Origin: Deltaproteobacteria bacterium
GTDB taxonomy: Bacteria > Desulfobacterota > Desulfobulbia > Desulfobulbales > VMSU01
Assembly: GCA_021782655.1 (NCBI GenBank)
Contig: JAJXUT010000002.1
Coordinates: 1-64,000 of the forward strand
Length of the DNA stretch: 64,000 nt
Direction: 5' to 3'
Both the position numbers and the translations under genes were made by a program. A model generated the notes under the pieces. It worked only from the letters and a program-made list of their open reading frames with translations, was not told the DNA's origin and ran no database searches. Below are positions 36,635-44,985 of the stretch, in pieces; position 1 is the stretch's first letter, and each line of letters begins with the position of its first letter.

Positions 36635-38419
36635 TTATCCTCCTCCCAGCATGGTCAGGTGCTCGACAATCGGCCCCATGGCCAGGGCCGGGAAAAAGGT
36701 CAGGGCCCCGACAATGAGGATTACCAATGTCAGCCAGATGGCGAACGGCGCCTTGTCGGTGGGCAGGGTGCCGAGGCTCGGCGGCACATATTTCTTGCCG
36801 GCCAGAGAGCCGGCCATGGCCAGTATGCTGATGGCTGGCCCATACCGGCCGATGAGCATGGCCAGCGCCCCCAGCAGGTTATAAAACGGGGTATTGCCGT
36901 TCAAGCCGGCGAAGGCGCTCCCGTTGTTGTTGGCCATGGAGGCAATGGCGTAGATGATCTCGGTGAGCCCATGGCTGCCGGGGTTGGCCATGGAGGCCAG
37001 GGCCTGCGGGGTGAGCATGGCGATGCCGGAGAGGATAAGCACCACGATGCCGGCAGTGAGGATGGTAATTATCGACATCCACATCTCTCGCACCTCGATC
37101 TTCTTGCCCAAATACTCCGGGGTGCGGCCGATCATCAGGCCCGAGACGAAGACGGCGATGATGGCAAAGGCCAGCATGGTGTAGAGCCCCGAGCCCACCC
37201 CGCCGAAGACGATCTCGCCGAGCAGGATCAGGCCCAGCGGCACCAGGCCGCCCAGGGGGGTGAGGGAGTCGTGCATGGCGACAACCGCCCCGCAGGAGGT
37301 GCCGGTGGTGGCCACGGTAAAGAGATTGGTAGCGGCCAGGCCGAAACGCAGCTCTTTGCCCTCCAGGTTCGGGCCCTGCATCCCGAGTTTGGCAAGCCCC
37401 GGATTGCCGTAGCTCTCGGCCCCCTGCAACACGCTAAAGGCCCCCATCAGCAAAAATAGCATGACGAACAAGAGCGCCCAGCCCTGGCGGGTATTGCCCA
37501 CCATGACCCCGAAGGTATAGGTGAGCGCCCCCGGGATGAGGAGGATCAGGAGGGTCTCCAGGAAGTTGGACAGCGGCGTGGGGTTTTCGAAGGGATGGGC
37601 CGAGTTGGCGTTGAAGAAGCCGCCGCCGTTGGTGCCGAGCTCCTTGATCGCCTCCTGGGAGGCCACCGGCCCCATGGGGAGGCGCACCTCGGAGACGTTC
37701 ACTGTCTCGGTCATCGCCTTGCCAGCCGCGTCGGTCATGGGATGGCCGGCGGCATCGACCTTGGCCTGCTGGTAGCTAAAAGGCTCCAAAAGGGTCACGC
37801 TCCGGTAGGGGCTAAAATTCTGGATTACCCCCTGGGAGACCAGGCCGAGGGCACTGATGAATGACAGCGGCAGCAGGATGTAGAGCACGCCACGGGTCAA
37901 ATCGACCCAGAAGTTGCCAATCTGCTCCGCCTTGCGGCGTACAAAGCCGCGGATCAGGGCAATGGCGATGGCCATGCCGGTGGCGGCGGAGACGAAGTTG
38001 TGTACGGTCAAGCCCGCCATCTGGGTGAGGTAGCTGGCTGCCGACTCGCCACTGTAGTTCTGCCAGTTGGTGTTGGTGACGAAGCTCACCGCCGTGTTTA
38101 AGGCCAGCTGCCAGGAGAAGTCTGGCAGCTGCTGCGGATTCAAGGGCAGCCGACCTTGGACAAGCAGCATGATGAAAAGTGCCGCAAACAGAGCGATATT
38201 ACAAAGAACCATGGCCCAGGCATAGCGTCGCCAGCCCATCTCTTCATCCCGGTCAACCCCGCCCAGACGGTAGATCAGGTTTTCGCAAGGCCCCAGCACG
38301 GGGGACAAAATGGTTCGCTCCCCCTGGTAGACCTTGGCCATAAATGTCCCCAACGGCTTGATCAGAGACAGCAAGACGACCAAGAAGAGGCTTGTTTGCA
38401 TCCATTCATACAGGTTCAT
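36635..38419 (-). CDS. kdpA: KdpA potassium-binding channel subunit
   Basis: This is a polytopic protein of 594 residues with the KdpA selectivity-loop patterns [42 protein letters not shown] and [12 protein letters not shown]. It is the potassium-translocating subunit. The start at 38419 (MNLYEWMQ) is chosen because GGAG lies seven bases ahead; the ORF-track start is five codons upstream. No kdpF-like peptide was found before it. The upstream 185 bases are AT-rich (TTTATATATACTG on the minus strand) and should hold the KdpE-controlled promoter, but no clear -35 was seen. Confidence 0.96.
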   Translation of the reverse strand: MNLYEWMQTSLFLVVLLSLIKPLGTFMAKVYQGERTILSPVLGPCENLIYRLGGVDRDEEMGWRRYAWAMVLCNIALFAALFIMLLVQGRLPLNPQQLPDFSWQLALNTAVSFVTNTNWQNYSGESAASYLTQMAGLTVHNFVSAATGMAIAIALIRGFVRRKAEQIGNFWVDLTRGVLYILLPLSFISALGLVSQGVIQNFSPYRSVTLLEPFSYQQAKVDAAGHPMTDAAGKAMTETVNVSEVRLPMGPVASQEAIKELGTNGGGFFNANSAHPFENPTPLSNFLETLLILLIPGALTYTFGVMVGNTRQGWALLFVMLFLLMGAFSVLQGAESYGNPGLAKLGMQGPNLEGKELRFGLAATNLFTVATTGTSCGAVVAMHDSLTPLGGLVPLGLILLGEIVFGGVGSGLYTMLAFAIIAVFVSGLMIGRTPEYLGKKIEVREMWMSIITILTAGIVVLILSGIAMLTPQALASMANPGSHGLTEIIYAIASMANNNGSAFAGLNGNTPFYNLLGALAMLIGRYGPAISILAMAGSLAGKKYVPPSLGTLPTDKAPFAIWLTLVILIVGALTFFPALAMGPIVEHLTMLGGG

Positions 38420-38619
38420 AGGCATTCTCCACATACTCTTTCAGATGACGGGCTTGCGGCTGCTCTAGCCACTGTTTCGCCCATATCTAGCACAGTATAT
38501 ATAAAGATGGGCTCAATAATCACAGGAAAGTCATCAAGAAATCGTCAAGAGAGCGGTGGCGACAACTTCCCGCCGCCTCGACCTGGCGGCTTGACAGCCC
38601 CCCTGGAAAACGGTACATC

Positions 38620-40074
38620 GTGCCTATGACCGCCAACGATCATCACCAAGGCCTGCTGCGGGCCATTCCCAAGGTTGACGAGCTGCTCGACTGGCTGACC
38701 AGCGAGGCGGCCCCGCCGCTTGCCGACCCCCTTAAGCAGGCCTCGCGCGCCTTGCGCAAGCGGGCAGTGCGCGACACCTTGGCCGCCCAGCGGCGGGCCA
38801 TCGGTGACGGCCTCCTGACCGACGCCGCCGCCCTCGACCCCGCCGCCCTGCTGCCCGCGATCGCCAGCCGACTGGCGGAACTCAACCGTCCCCACCTCCG
38901 GCCAGTGATCAACGCCACCGGGGTGGTGATCCACACCAACCTGGGCCGCTCGCCGCTGCCGGCCGAGGCCCTGGAGGCCATCCTGCGGGTGGGCGGCACG
39001 TATTCCAACCTGGAGTTCGATCTGGCCACCGGCGAGCGGGGCAGCCGCTACAGCCTGGTGGAGGAACTGCTCTGCGAGTTGTCCGGGGCCGAGGCCGGCC
39101 TGGTGGTCAACAACAACGCCGCCGCCGTGCTGCTCACCCTCTCCACCCTGGCCGCCGGGCGGGAGGTGATTGTCTCCCGCGGGCAGTTGGTGGAGATCGG
39201 CGGTTCCTTCCGCATCCCCGAGGTCATGGAACGTAGCGGCGCCAGGCTGGTGGAGGTGGGGGCCACCAACCGCACCCACCTGCGGGACTACGAGGCGGCC
39301 ATCGGCGAGCACACCGCCCTGCTGCTCAAGGTGCATACCAGCAATTACCGGATGATCGGCTTCACCTCCGAGGTGGCGCTCGCCGACCTGGCGGCCCTGG
39401 GGGCCAGGCACGGCCTGCCGGTAATGGAGGATTTGGGCAGCGGCTCCCTAGTGGACACGGCCCGTTTCGGACTGACCAAAGAGCCGACGGTTCGCGAGGC
39501 GGTGGCCAGCGGGGCCTCGGTGGTCACCTTCAGCGGCGACAAACTCCTAGGCGGCCCCCAGGCCGGGCTGATCGTGGGCCGGCGGGAGATCATCGACCGG
39601 ATCAAGAAAAATCCCTTGAATCGGGCGCTGCGGATCGACAAGTTCACCCTGGCGGCCCTGGAGGCGACCCTGCGGCTCTACCGGGACGAGGAGCTGGCCA
39701 TCGCCGCCGTCCCCACCTTGAGGATGCTGGCCCAAAACCGGCGGGAGATCGGCCAACGGGCCGCCCGGCTTAAGAGGCGGATTGGCGGCCAACTAAACGG
39801 CCGCTGCCAGATCTCGGTGGTGGATGTCGAATCAAGGGTGGGCGGCGGGGCGCTGCCGGAACAGGGCCTGCCCTCACGGGCCCTGGCCCTGCGTCCAGCC
39901 GGGATGAGCGTGGGTGAGCTTGAAAGTGGGCTGCGAAGGCTCACCCCGCCGATCGTGGGCCGCATCGAAGACGAGACCCTGCTCCTTGACCTGCGCACCG
40001 TGGCCGACCCGGAAGTCGGCCCCTTGGCCGCCGGCCTCCTGCGCTTCTTCGCCACCCCCCCCCAGAGAGACTAG
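38620..40074 (+). CDS. selA: L-seryl-tRNA(Sec) selenium transferase SelA
   Basis: This is a 484-residue PLP enzyme that converts seryl-tRNA(Sec) to selenocysteyl-tRNA(Sec) with selenophosphate. Conserved SelA stretches include VINATGVVIHTNLGRSPL, GERGSRYSLVEELL and the PLP-lysine motif FSGDKLLGGPQAG. The start is GTG with a weak GGAAAA upstream; ATG 38626 is an alternative two codons in. No selB, selC or selD lies in the window and no in-frame UGA selenoprotein was recognised here. The downstream double-GGDEF/TPR gene starts 5 bases after its stop, which is an odd partner. Confidence 0.95.
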   Translation: MPMTANDHHQGLLRAIPKVDELLDWLTSEAAPPLADPLKQASRALRKRAVRDTLAAQRRAIGDGLLTDAAALDPAALLPAIASRLAELNRPHLRPVINATGVVIHTNLGRSPLPAEALEAILRVGGTYSNLEFDLATGERGSRYSLVEELLCELSGAEAGLVVNNNAAAVLLTLSTLAAGREVIVSRGQLVEIGGSFRIPEVMERSGARLVEVGATNRTHLRDYEAAIGEHTALLLKVHTSNYRMIGFTSEVALADLAALGARHGLPVMEDLGSGSLVDTARFGLTKEPTVREAVASGASVVTFSGDKLLGGPQAGLIVGRREIIDRIKKNPLNRALRIDKFTLAALEATLRLYRDEELAIAAVPTLRMLAQNRREIGQRAARLKRRIGGQLNGRCQISVVDVESRVGGGALPEQGLPSRALALRPAGMSVGELESGLRRLTPPIVGRIEDETLLLDLRTVADPEVGPLAAGLLRFFATPPQRD

Positions 40075-40079
40075 ACCCC

Positions 40080-42305
40080 ATGGGCTTCCCGTTCGCCGTG
40101 GCCGACCAGGGCTTAACCGGTCACGACTTCCACCGCTTCGAACCGCTGTTTGTCAAGGCCGCACTCGCCCTCTTTCCCTGCGAGGCGGCACGATTTGTCG
40201 TGGGCGGACTGGAGTCCGAAACCGACGATCCGCCGGCCCCCGGACTTGACGAAAAGACCAAGGCCAGGGCGCTCCTGGCTAGGCGGCAGGGCCGTCCGGT
40301 GGCGGACGGCGGGAGCGGGGAGTTGTTCTTGCCCCTTGCGGGCCCGGAAGGACCGCTGGCGGTGGCGGTGCTGACGGGCGGCGACCCCGGCCTATACGAC
40401 CATCCCCACGAAGACTGGCTCCTTGACCGCCTCCGGCTGTTCCTTAGAGAGCTGGAAACGATTAAAGGCTGGGCCCAGGACCCGGTCTCCGGGGCGCTTA
40501 CCGTCGGCCATCTGCGCCAGGAACTTGAACTGCTCGCCCAGCCGGGCCCGGAAGAGGGGCTTTGCTGCCTCCTGTTGATCGAGACCGCTGGCCGGGCCAA
40601 GGACGCCGGCCAGGCCCTGCGGCAGACAGCCCGTACCGCCGCCTACCTCGACTCCCTGCTGGGCGGGTCGGCCCCGGCGCATCACCTGGGGGCCGGGCTG
40701 TTCGCCGTCCTCTGGCGGGGTGAAAACCTTAAGCAGGCCCAGCGCCTGGGCTATGCCCTGCTCGGCAGGCTGAAGCGGCAGGGGCTCCAACGGGTGCAAC
40801 TCGGCATCAAGCCGCTCGTTCCCGAGGAACTGGCGGCCATTCCCGAGGGAGGCCGAGCCGACGGCGCCCTGGACGCGGCCTGGGAGGCCCTGGCCATCGC
40901 CCGCCGGCGGGGGGTGTTCGCCTTGAGCGTCGCCCCCGGCCATCAGCCCGGCCCCCAGCTCCTGACCCCGCCGCCGCCCGAGGCCCTCGCCGTTTTAAGG
41001 CGCCTCTGGCGGGACGAGCCGCAGTTTTCCATCGCCTTCCTGCAAAAGGATCTCGAGGACCAGGTTGATGATTTTCCGAGTCAGCTCAAAGAGCTGGCCG
41101 CAGACGGGGCGACCCTGGTGCCCATCGATCCCCACCGGGCCTTGCTCTACCTGCCGGGGGCGGACGAGCAACTGGCCGCAGACTGGGCCGGGGCCTTCGC
41201 CAATCAGGCGCTGGGCCTGGGGCTTGGCACCTTCTCGCTGGGGATCGCCAGCCATCCCTGTCCCGGATTCCGCAAGGCCGACATCCCCTTAAACGCCAAG
41301 AAGGCCTTGATTCACGCCCAGTTCTTCGGAGCGGGCGGCATCGCCTCCTTCTCCGGGGTGAGCTTGAACATCGCCGGCGACATCTACTACAACCAGGGCG
41401 ACTTACTGGGCGCCATCCGCGAGTACCGGCTGGGGCTGAATCTGAACCCCGAGAACATCAACCTGCTCAACAGCCTGGGGGTGATCTACGCCCAGATCGA
41501 CTCCCACGCCCAGGCCATCCCCCTGTTCGAGCGGGCCCTGGCCATCAATCCAGATGACTTCATGGCCCTGTTCAACCTGGGCTTCGCCCGCCTCTCGCAG
41601 GGCGACCTCGACCGGGCCCTGCACTATTTCGAGCGGGCGGAACGGATCAACGACACCTACTTTGATCTTGAACTCCAGTTGGGCCAGCTCTACTGTCAGC
41701 GGGGTCAATACCGGCGGGCGCTCAAGGCACTTCTCAAGGCGGAGGAAGGTGCCCGCCGCCAGTCGCTGGGGGACGGCGAGGAGCCGCCCTGGGAGCGCTG
41801 CGAACCGTGGCCAGCCCGCCGCCAGACCCTGGGCCACGGCCTGGTGTACCGCTATCTGGGCGAGGCCTGCCAGGCCCTAGGCCAACCCAGGGAGGCCATG
41901 ACCTACCTGCAACGGGCCGCCCGTTACAACAGCCGGGACAGCGAGGCCTTAAGCCTGCTGGGCGAGCTGTACGCCGTCCAGGGACAGGGCTTAGACATCG
42001 CGCTCGCCTTCTGCCGGCAGGCGGTGACCATCGACAGCGGCAAGGCGGGACACTGGCGCCGTCTGGCCCTGGTGCTGAACCGCCGGGAGGAATGGGAGGC
42101 GGCGCTGGAGGCGGCGGAGCGCGGTCTGGCCCTGGAGCCGAAGGATCTTCCCGCCCTGATGCTCAAGGCCGCGCTTCACGAGCGGCTGGGGCAGTTGCCC
42201 AAGGCCCGGGCCGCCTACGAGAAGGTGCTCAAGCTAAACGGCACCCACGCCCAGGCCGCCCGGGCGCTAAAGAGGATTAACCAGACCACGAGGAGGAATC
42301 GGTGA
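40080..42305 (+). CDS. protein with two degenerate GGDEF-like domains and TPR repeats
   Basis: This is a 741-residue protein. The first third contains a stretch (about 135-260) with the spacing of a diguanylate cyclase, but GAGLF replaces GGDEF. A second such region (about 305-435) ends in the cyclase-like pattern FSLGIASHP...NAKKALIHAQFFGAGG, again without a catalytic motif. The C-terminal 300 residues are about seven TPR units, for example YYNQGDLLGAIREYRLGLNL and LFNLGFARLSQGDLDRALHYF. No signal peptide is visible. It is probably a c-di-GMP-related scaffold without cyclase activity. It follows selA by 5 bases, and its stop overlaps the GTG of the next gene. Confidence 0.75.
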   Translation: MGFPFAVADQGLTGHDFHRFEPLFVKAALALFPCEAARFVVGGLESETDDPPAPGLDEKTKARALLARRQGRPVADGGSGELFLPLAGPEGPLAVAVLTGGDPGLYDHPHEDWLLDRLRLFLRELETIKGWAQDPVSGALTVGHLRQELELLAQPGPEEGLCCLLLIETAGRAKDAGQALRQTARTAAYLDSLLGGSAPAHHLGAGLFAVLWRGENLKQAQRLGYALLGRLKRQGLQRVQLGIKPLVPEELAAIPEGGRADGALDAAWEALAIARRRGVFALSVAPGHQPGPQLLTPPPPEALAVLRRLWRDEPQFSIAFLQKDLEDQVDDFPSQLKELAADGATLVPIDPHRALLYLPGADEQLAADWAGAFANQALGLGLGTFSLGIASHPCPGFRKADIPLNAKKALIHAQFFGAGGIASFSGVSLNIAGDIYYNQGDLLGAIREYRLGLNLNPENINLLNSLGVIYAQIDSHAQAIPLFERALAINPDDFMALFNLGFARLSQGDLDRALHYFERAERINDTYFDLELQLGQLYCQRGQYRRALKALLKAEEGARRQSLGDGEEPPWERCEPWPARRQTLGHGLVYRYLGEACQALGQPREAMTYLQRAARYNSRDSEALSLLGELYAVQGQGLDIALAFCRQAVTIDSGKAGHWRRLALVLNRREEWEAALEAAERGLALEPKDLPALMLKAALHERLGQLPKARAAYEKVLKLNGTHAQAARALKRINQTTRRNR

Positions 42306-42988
42306 AAAATTTCGGCAACAATATCACCGCGATGGATAAGCAGCAGTACTGGCTGGACAACTTCAACGCCGGCGACTCCTGGCGGCTGTTTAAGATCATG
42401 GCCGAGTTCGTGGAAGGGTTCGACAGCCTCTCCGAGATCAAGCGCCCAGCGGTGTCGATCTTCGGTTCGGCCCGGGTGAAGCCGGGCGAGAAATACTACC
42501 AGCTCACCGAGGCGATCGCCGGCGGTCTGGCCCGGGCAGGGTACGCGATCATCACCGGCGGCGGGCCCGGCATCATGGAGGCGGCCAACAAGGGGGCGAC
42601 GGAGGCGGGCGGGGTGTCGGTGGGGCTCAACATCAACCTACCCTTTGAGCAGGAGCCCAACTCCTACGCCAACCTGCCCATGAGCTTCAAGTATTTCTTC
42701 ATCCGCAAGGTGATGTTCATCAAATACGCCATGGCCTTCATCGGCATGCCGGGCGGCTTTGGCACCATGGACGAATTGTTCGAGGCGGTGACCCTGATTC
42801 AGACCCGGCGAATCAAGAGCTTCCCGATCATCCTGGTGGGCCGTGAATACTGGGAGGGGCTGGTGGACTGGATCCGGGAACGGATGCTGTCCGCCGGCAA
42901 TATCGCCGCCGACGACCTGATGTTCTTCAACATCCTAGACGATCCGGACGAGGTGGTGAACACCATCCGGCGGACGGTGATCATCTAG
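42302..42988 (+). CDS. TIGR00730/LOG-family Rossmann protein
   Basis: This is a 228-residue protein with the LOG-family signatures SIFGSARVKPG, ITGGGPGIMEAANKGA and the phosphoribohydrolase motif PGGFGTMDE. Members cleave the base from nucleoside 5'-monophosphates (cytokinin-type phosphoribohydrolase) and were often mislabelled lysine decarboxylases. The physiological substrate here is unknown. The GTG start has GAGGAGG upstream and overlaps the TPR gene stop in a GTGA, suggesting coupled translation. Confidence 0.87.
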   Translation: MKNFGNNITAMDKQQYWLDNFNAGDSWRLFKIMAEFVEGFDSLSEIKRPAVSIFGSARVKPGEKYYQLTEAIAGGLARAGYAIITGGGPGIMEAANKGATEAGGVSVGLNINLPFEQEPNSYANLPMSFKYFFIRKVMFIKYAMAFIGMPGGFGTMDELFEAVTLIQTRRIKSFPIILVGREYWEGLVDWIRERMLSAGNIAADDLMFFNILDDPDEVVNTIRRTVII

Positions 42989-43127
42989 CAATTATCCTGC
43001 CGGCATTAAAAGGAGGCCGCAGCCCTCATCCAGAGGTTGACAAGCCCCGTCCCGCCCCTATAATCTGAGGCTGTAATCTCGTTTCCCCTCCTCCACCTTG
43101 CGACGACGCAAGCAAGCGGTGATCACC

Positions 43128-43475
43128 ATGCCGATCTCCAAATTTCTGCAAGAGGCCCAACGTTTTGAGCTGCTGGCGCTCAAGGGCAGCCCGCGCTTCG
43201 CCGACCTCAGGCAGACCCACGTCCCCTTCTCCGGCTCGCCGCGTCGGCATCCCTACGACCAGGGCAAGTTCATCCTCATGGCCGATCCCTACTGCTCGAG
43301 CCTCTACTACGAATTTGACACCGACGACATCGACTTTGTCGAGGAGCTGCCCAGCATCGTCAACTTAGACGGCGAAACCATGACCATGATCCTGGTTTGG
43401 GTCAAGCGACGCAGCCTGGCGCTGCGCTGCTCGCCATTCGTGGTCGATGGCCAGTCGCTGGGGGGACGGGAATAG
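43128..43475 (+). CDS. small conserved protein, function uncertain
   Basis: This is a 115-residue protein starting MPISKFLQEA with conserved-looking HVPFSGSPRRHPYD, ILMADPY, YYEF and FVEELPSIVNLDGET. I recall similar small proteins from anaerobic deltaproteobacteria, sometimes labelled inorganic pyrophosphatase Ppa, but it lacks any recognisable pyrophosphatase active site. I therefore leave it unnamed. The ATG is preferred to the TTG used by the ORF track. It converges on the DUF2905 gene. Confidence 0.7.
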   Translation: MPISKFLQEAQRFELLALKGSPRFADLRQTHVPFSGSPRRHPYDQGKFILMADPYCSSLYYEFDTDDIDFVEELPSIVNLDGETMTMILVWVKRRSLALRCSPFVVDGQSLGGRE

Positions 43476-43494
43476 GGGCGGGACTCATCGCGAC

Positions 43495-43695
43495 TCATTT
43501 GCGGAAGAGCCGGGCCAGAAGCGACAGGATGAGGCTGATCACCAGCATGGAGGTGACCGGCACGTACAGCTTGAATCCCGGCCGGTCGATGACGATGTCG
43601 CCGGGCAGGCGCCCCAGGGGGAAACGCGCCAGCCAGGGCCACCCCAGACCCGCCACCAGCAGCCCCAGTCCCAAGCCAATCAACAGCCTCCGCAT
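43495..43695 (-). CDS. DUF2905 family small membrane protein
   Basis: This is a 66-residue protein with two hydrophobic segments around the family pattern GRLPGDIVIDRPGFKLYVP. The function is unknown. AAGGAGGAG precedes the ATG. It is a single gene between convergent and divergent neighbours. Confidence 0.82.
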   Translation of the reverse strand: MRRLLIGLGLGLLVAGLGWPWLARFPLGRLPGDIVIDRPGFKLYVPVTSMLVISLILSLLARLFRK

Positions 43696-43748
43696 CTCTC
43701 CTCCTTCACCGTCCGTGGTCGGCTACCAAAAAATTAGCCAAATTGTTT

Positions 43749-43777
43749 TTGACCAACCCCGCGAATAAAGGTATTTT
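43749..43777 (+). promoter_or_regulatory. promoter of the PilZ gene
   Basis: TTGACC and TATTTT are separated by 17 bases, about 52 bases upstream of the PilZ-domain start. No other plus-strand gene is close. Confidence 0.6.
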
Positions 43778-43828
43778 GTCAGGCCAGCAGAGGTGGTTTG
43801 ACATCCCAAAATCCGGAGGTCTTTGGTC

Positions 43829-44197
43829 GTGACTCGGCAATCCAAACGTAAGCAACCCCGCATCCCTTATCAAGGCAAGGTGGATCTATACTTTCCCGCC
43901 CACCGCCTGCTCAACTGCACCGTCCAGAACCTAAGCCTGATCGGCATGCGGGTGCGAGGCTGTCTGGAGGCGCAAGAGGGCGAGCACTGCGACATCGAGT
44001 TCCACGACGCGGCCCCCATGGCCAGCCGGTCCATCCGGATGCGGGGCGAGTTGATCCGCAAGGAGGAAACTGGGGTGGCCATCTTATTTCTCAACCTGAA
44101 CGTCCGCACCTACACCGACCTTCAGTCACTGATCGCCGACCAGGGCGGCTTGGCACTCATGGAGGAGGACGAATTCCTGGCCGGGGTCTCGGCCTAA
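43829..44197 (+). CDS. PilZ domain protein
   Basis: This is a 122-residue single PilZ domain. The c-di-GMP-binding arm appears as RKQPRIPYQG, and the second motif as NLSLIGMRV (N-x-S-x-x-G). It is a likely small c-di-GMP receptor. In this window catalytic GGDEF domains are absent but an HD-GYP protein is present. The GTG at 43829 has GGAGG nine bases upstream and is preferred over TTG 43823. Confidence 0.85.
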   Translation: MTRQSKRKQPRIPYQGKVDLYFPAHRLLNCTVQNLSLIGMRVRGCLEAQEGEHCDIEFHDAAPMASRSIRMRGELIRKEETGVAILFLNLNVRTYTDLQSLIADQGGLALMEEDEFLAGVSA

Positions 44198-44306
44198 GGC
44201 CCTCGTCGTCGTGAGCCAGGCGGCCTGCTCGCCTTGATCCGCCCGCCGCCGGTTGCCGCCTGGTAACGACACGGAATGTCAGTCAACCCTCGTCCCGGAG
44301 CAGACC

Positions 44307-44522
44307 ATGCCTAAGGTAGCCATTTTTAGTCCCTATCCCTTCCAGGTCGGCCAGAAGATTCGCATCGACGGCGGCAAACGACGGGGAGATTGGGAGGTGA
44401 AGGCCATCGGAGAGCGAAAGCTCACCTTGCGCTGTCCGATTTCGGGCCGCGAGTTCGAGTGGGACAACTTCTGCTTTCTGGTGGAGGAGCGGGTCGATGA
44501 ACCCTGGCCGGCGACCGAATGA
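44307..44522 (+). CDS. small hypothetical protein
   Basis: This is a 71-residue protein, MPKVAIFSPYPF..., with a beta-rich pattern (IRIDGGKRRGDWEVKAIGERKLTLRC). I do not recognise a family. CCGGAG lies upstream of the ATG. The 3' end overlaps the lipoprotein start by 26 bases, which suggests linked expression. Confidence 0.6.
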   Translation: MPKVAIFSPYPFQVGQKIRIDGGKRRGDWEVKAIGERKLTLRCPISGREFEWDNFCFLVEERVDEPWPATE

Positions 44523-44985
44523 TCCCCGCAGCGGGCGGGGACCTTGGCCGCTGCGGGCCGGTTTTCTGCTTCTCGGTCTGCTCGTCCTGCTCGCGGGCTG
44601 CGAGACCCTCGATTCCCGCCTGGCCCGCAACCAGGAGATTCTGCTAAACCTGCCCCCCGAGCACCAGTCCCTGATCCGCCAGGGTCGCATCGCGGTGGGT
44701 TTCACCCCCGAGGAGGTCTATCTGGCCTGGGGGGCGCCTAGTCACAAGGCAATCACCGAAAGCGTCCAGGGCCGGCTGGAGACCTGGTCCTACACCGCCA
44801 TCCAGACCGACACCTACTACCGAGAAGAACGCTATTACGACTGGGATCTCCGGATGTGGCGCTTCTTCAACCGGCCCTACTCCCGCCAAATCGAGTACCT
44901 CTACCAGGAGGCGACCTTCGCCAACGGCGCCCTGTCCTCCTTCACCATCTACCCCTCCTACCGTCCTTACGCTACCGGCCCTTAG
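44497..44985 (+). CDS. small lipoprotein, SmpA/OmlA-like
   Basis: This is a 162-residue protein with an N-terminal hydrophobic helix ending in the lipobox LLAGC. The mature part has GRIAVGFTPEEVYLAWGAPS, resembling the SmpA/BamE-type fold in which a helix pair precedes a small sheet. The rest is Tyr-rich. It is predicted to be membrane-anchored at the envelope; the role is unknown. It converges on RNase R, with its stop region overlapping by 14 bases. Confidence 0.72.
   Translation: MNPGRRPNDPRSGRGPWPLRAGFLLLGLLVLLAGCETLDSRLARNQEILLNLPPEHQSLIRQGRIAVGFTPEEVYLAWGAPSHKAITESVQGRLETWSYTAIQTDTYYREERYYDWDLRMWRFFNRPYSRQIEYLYQEATFANGALSSFTIYPSYRPYATGP

Noticed and set aside
38420-38619. Possible kdpF before kdpA
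   Set aside because: The only short frame there (MGETVARAAAS...) is not hydrophobic, so no KdpF is supported.
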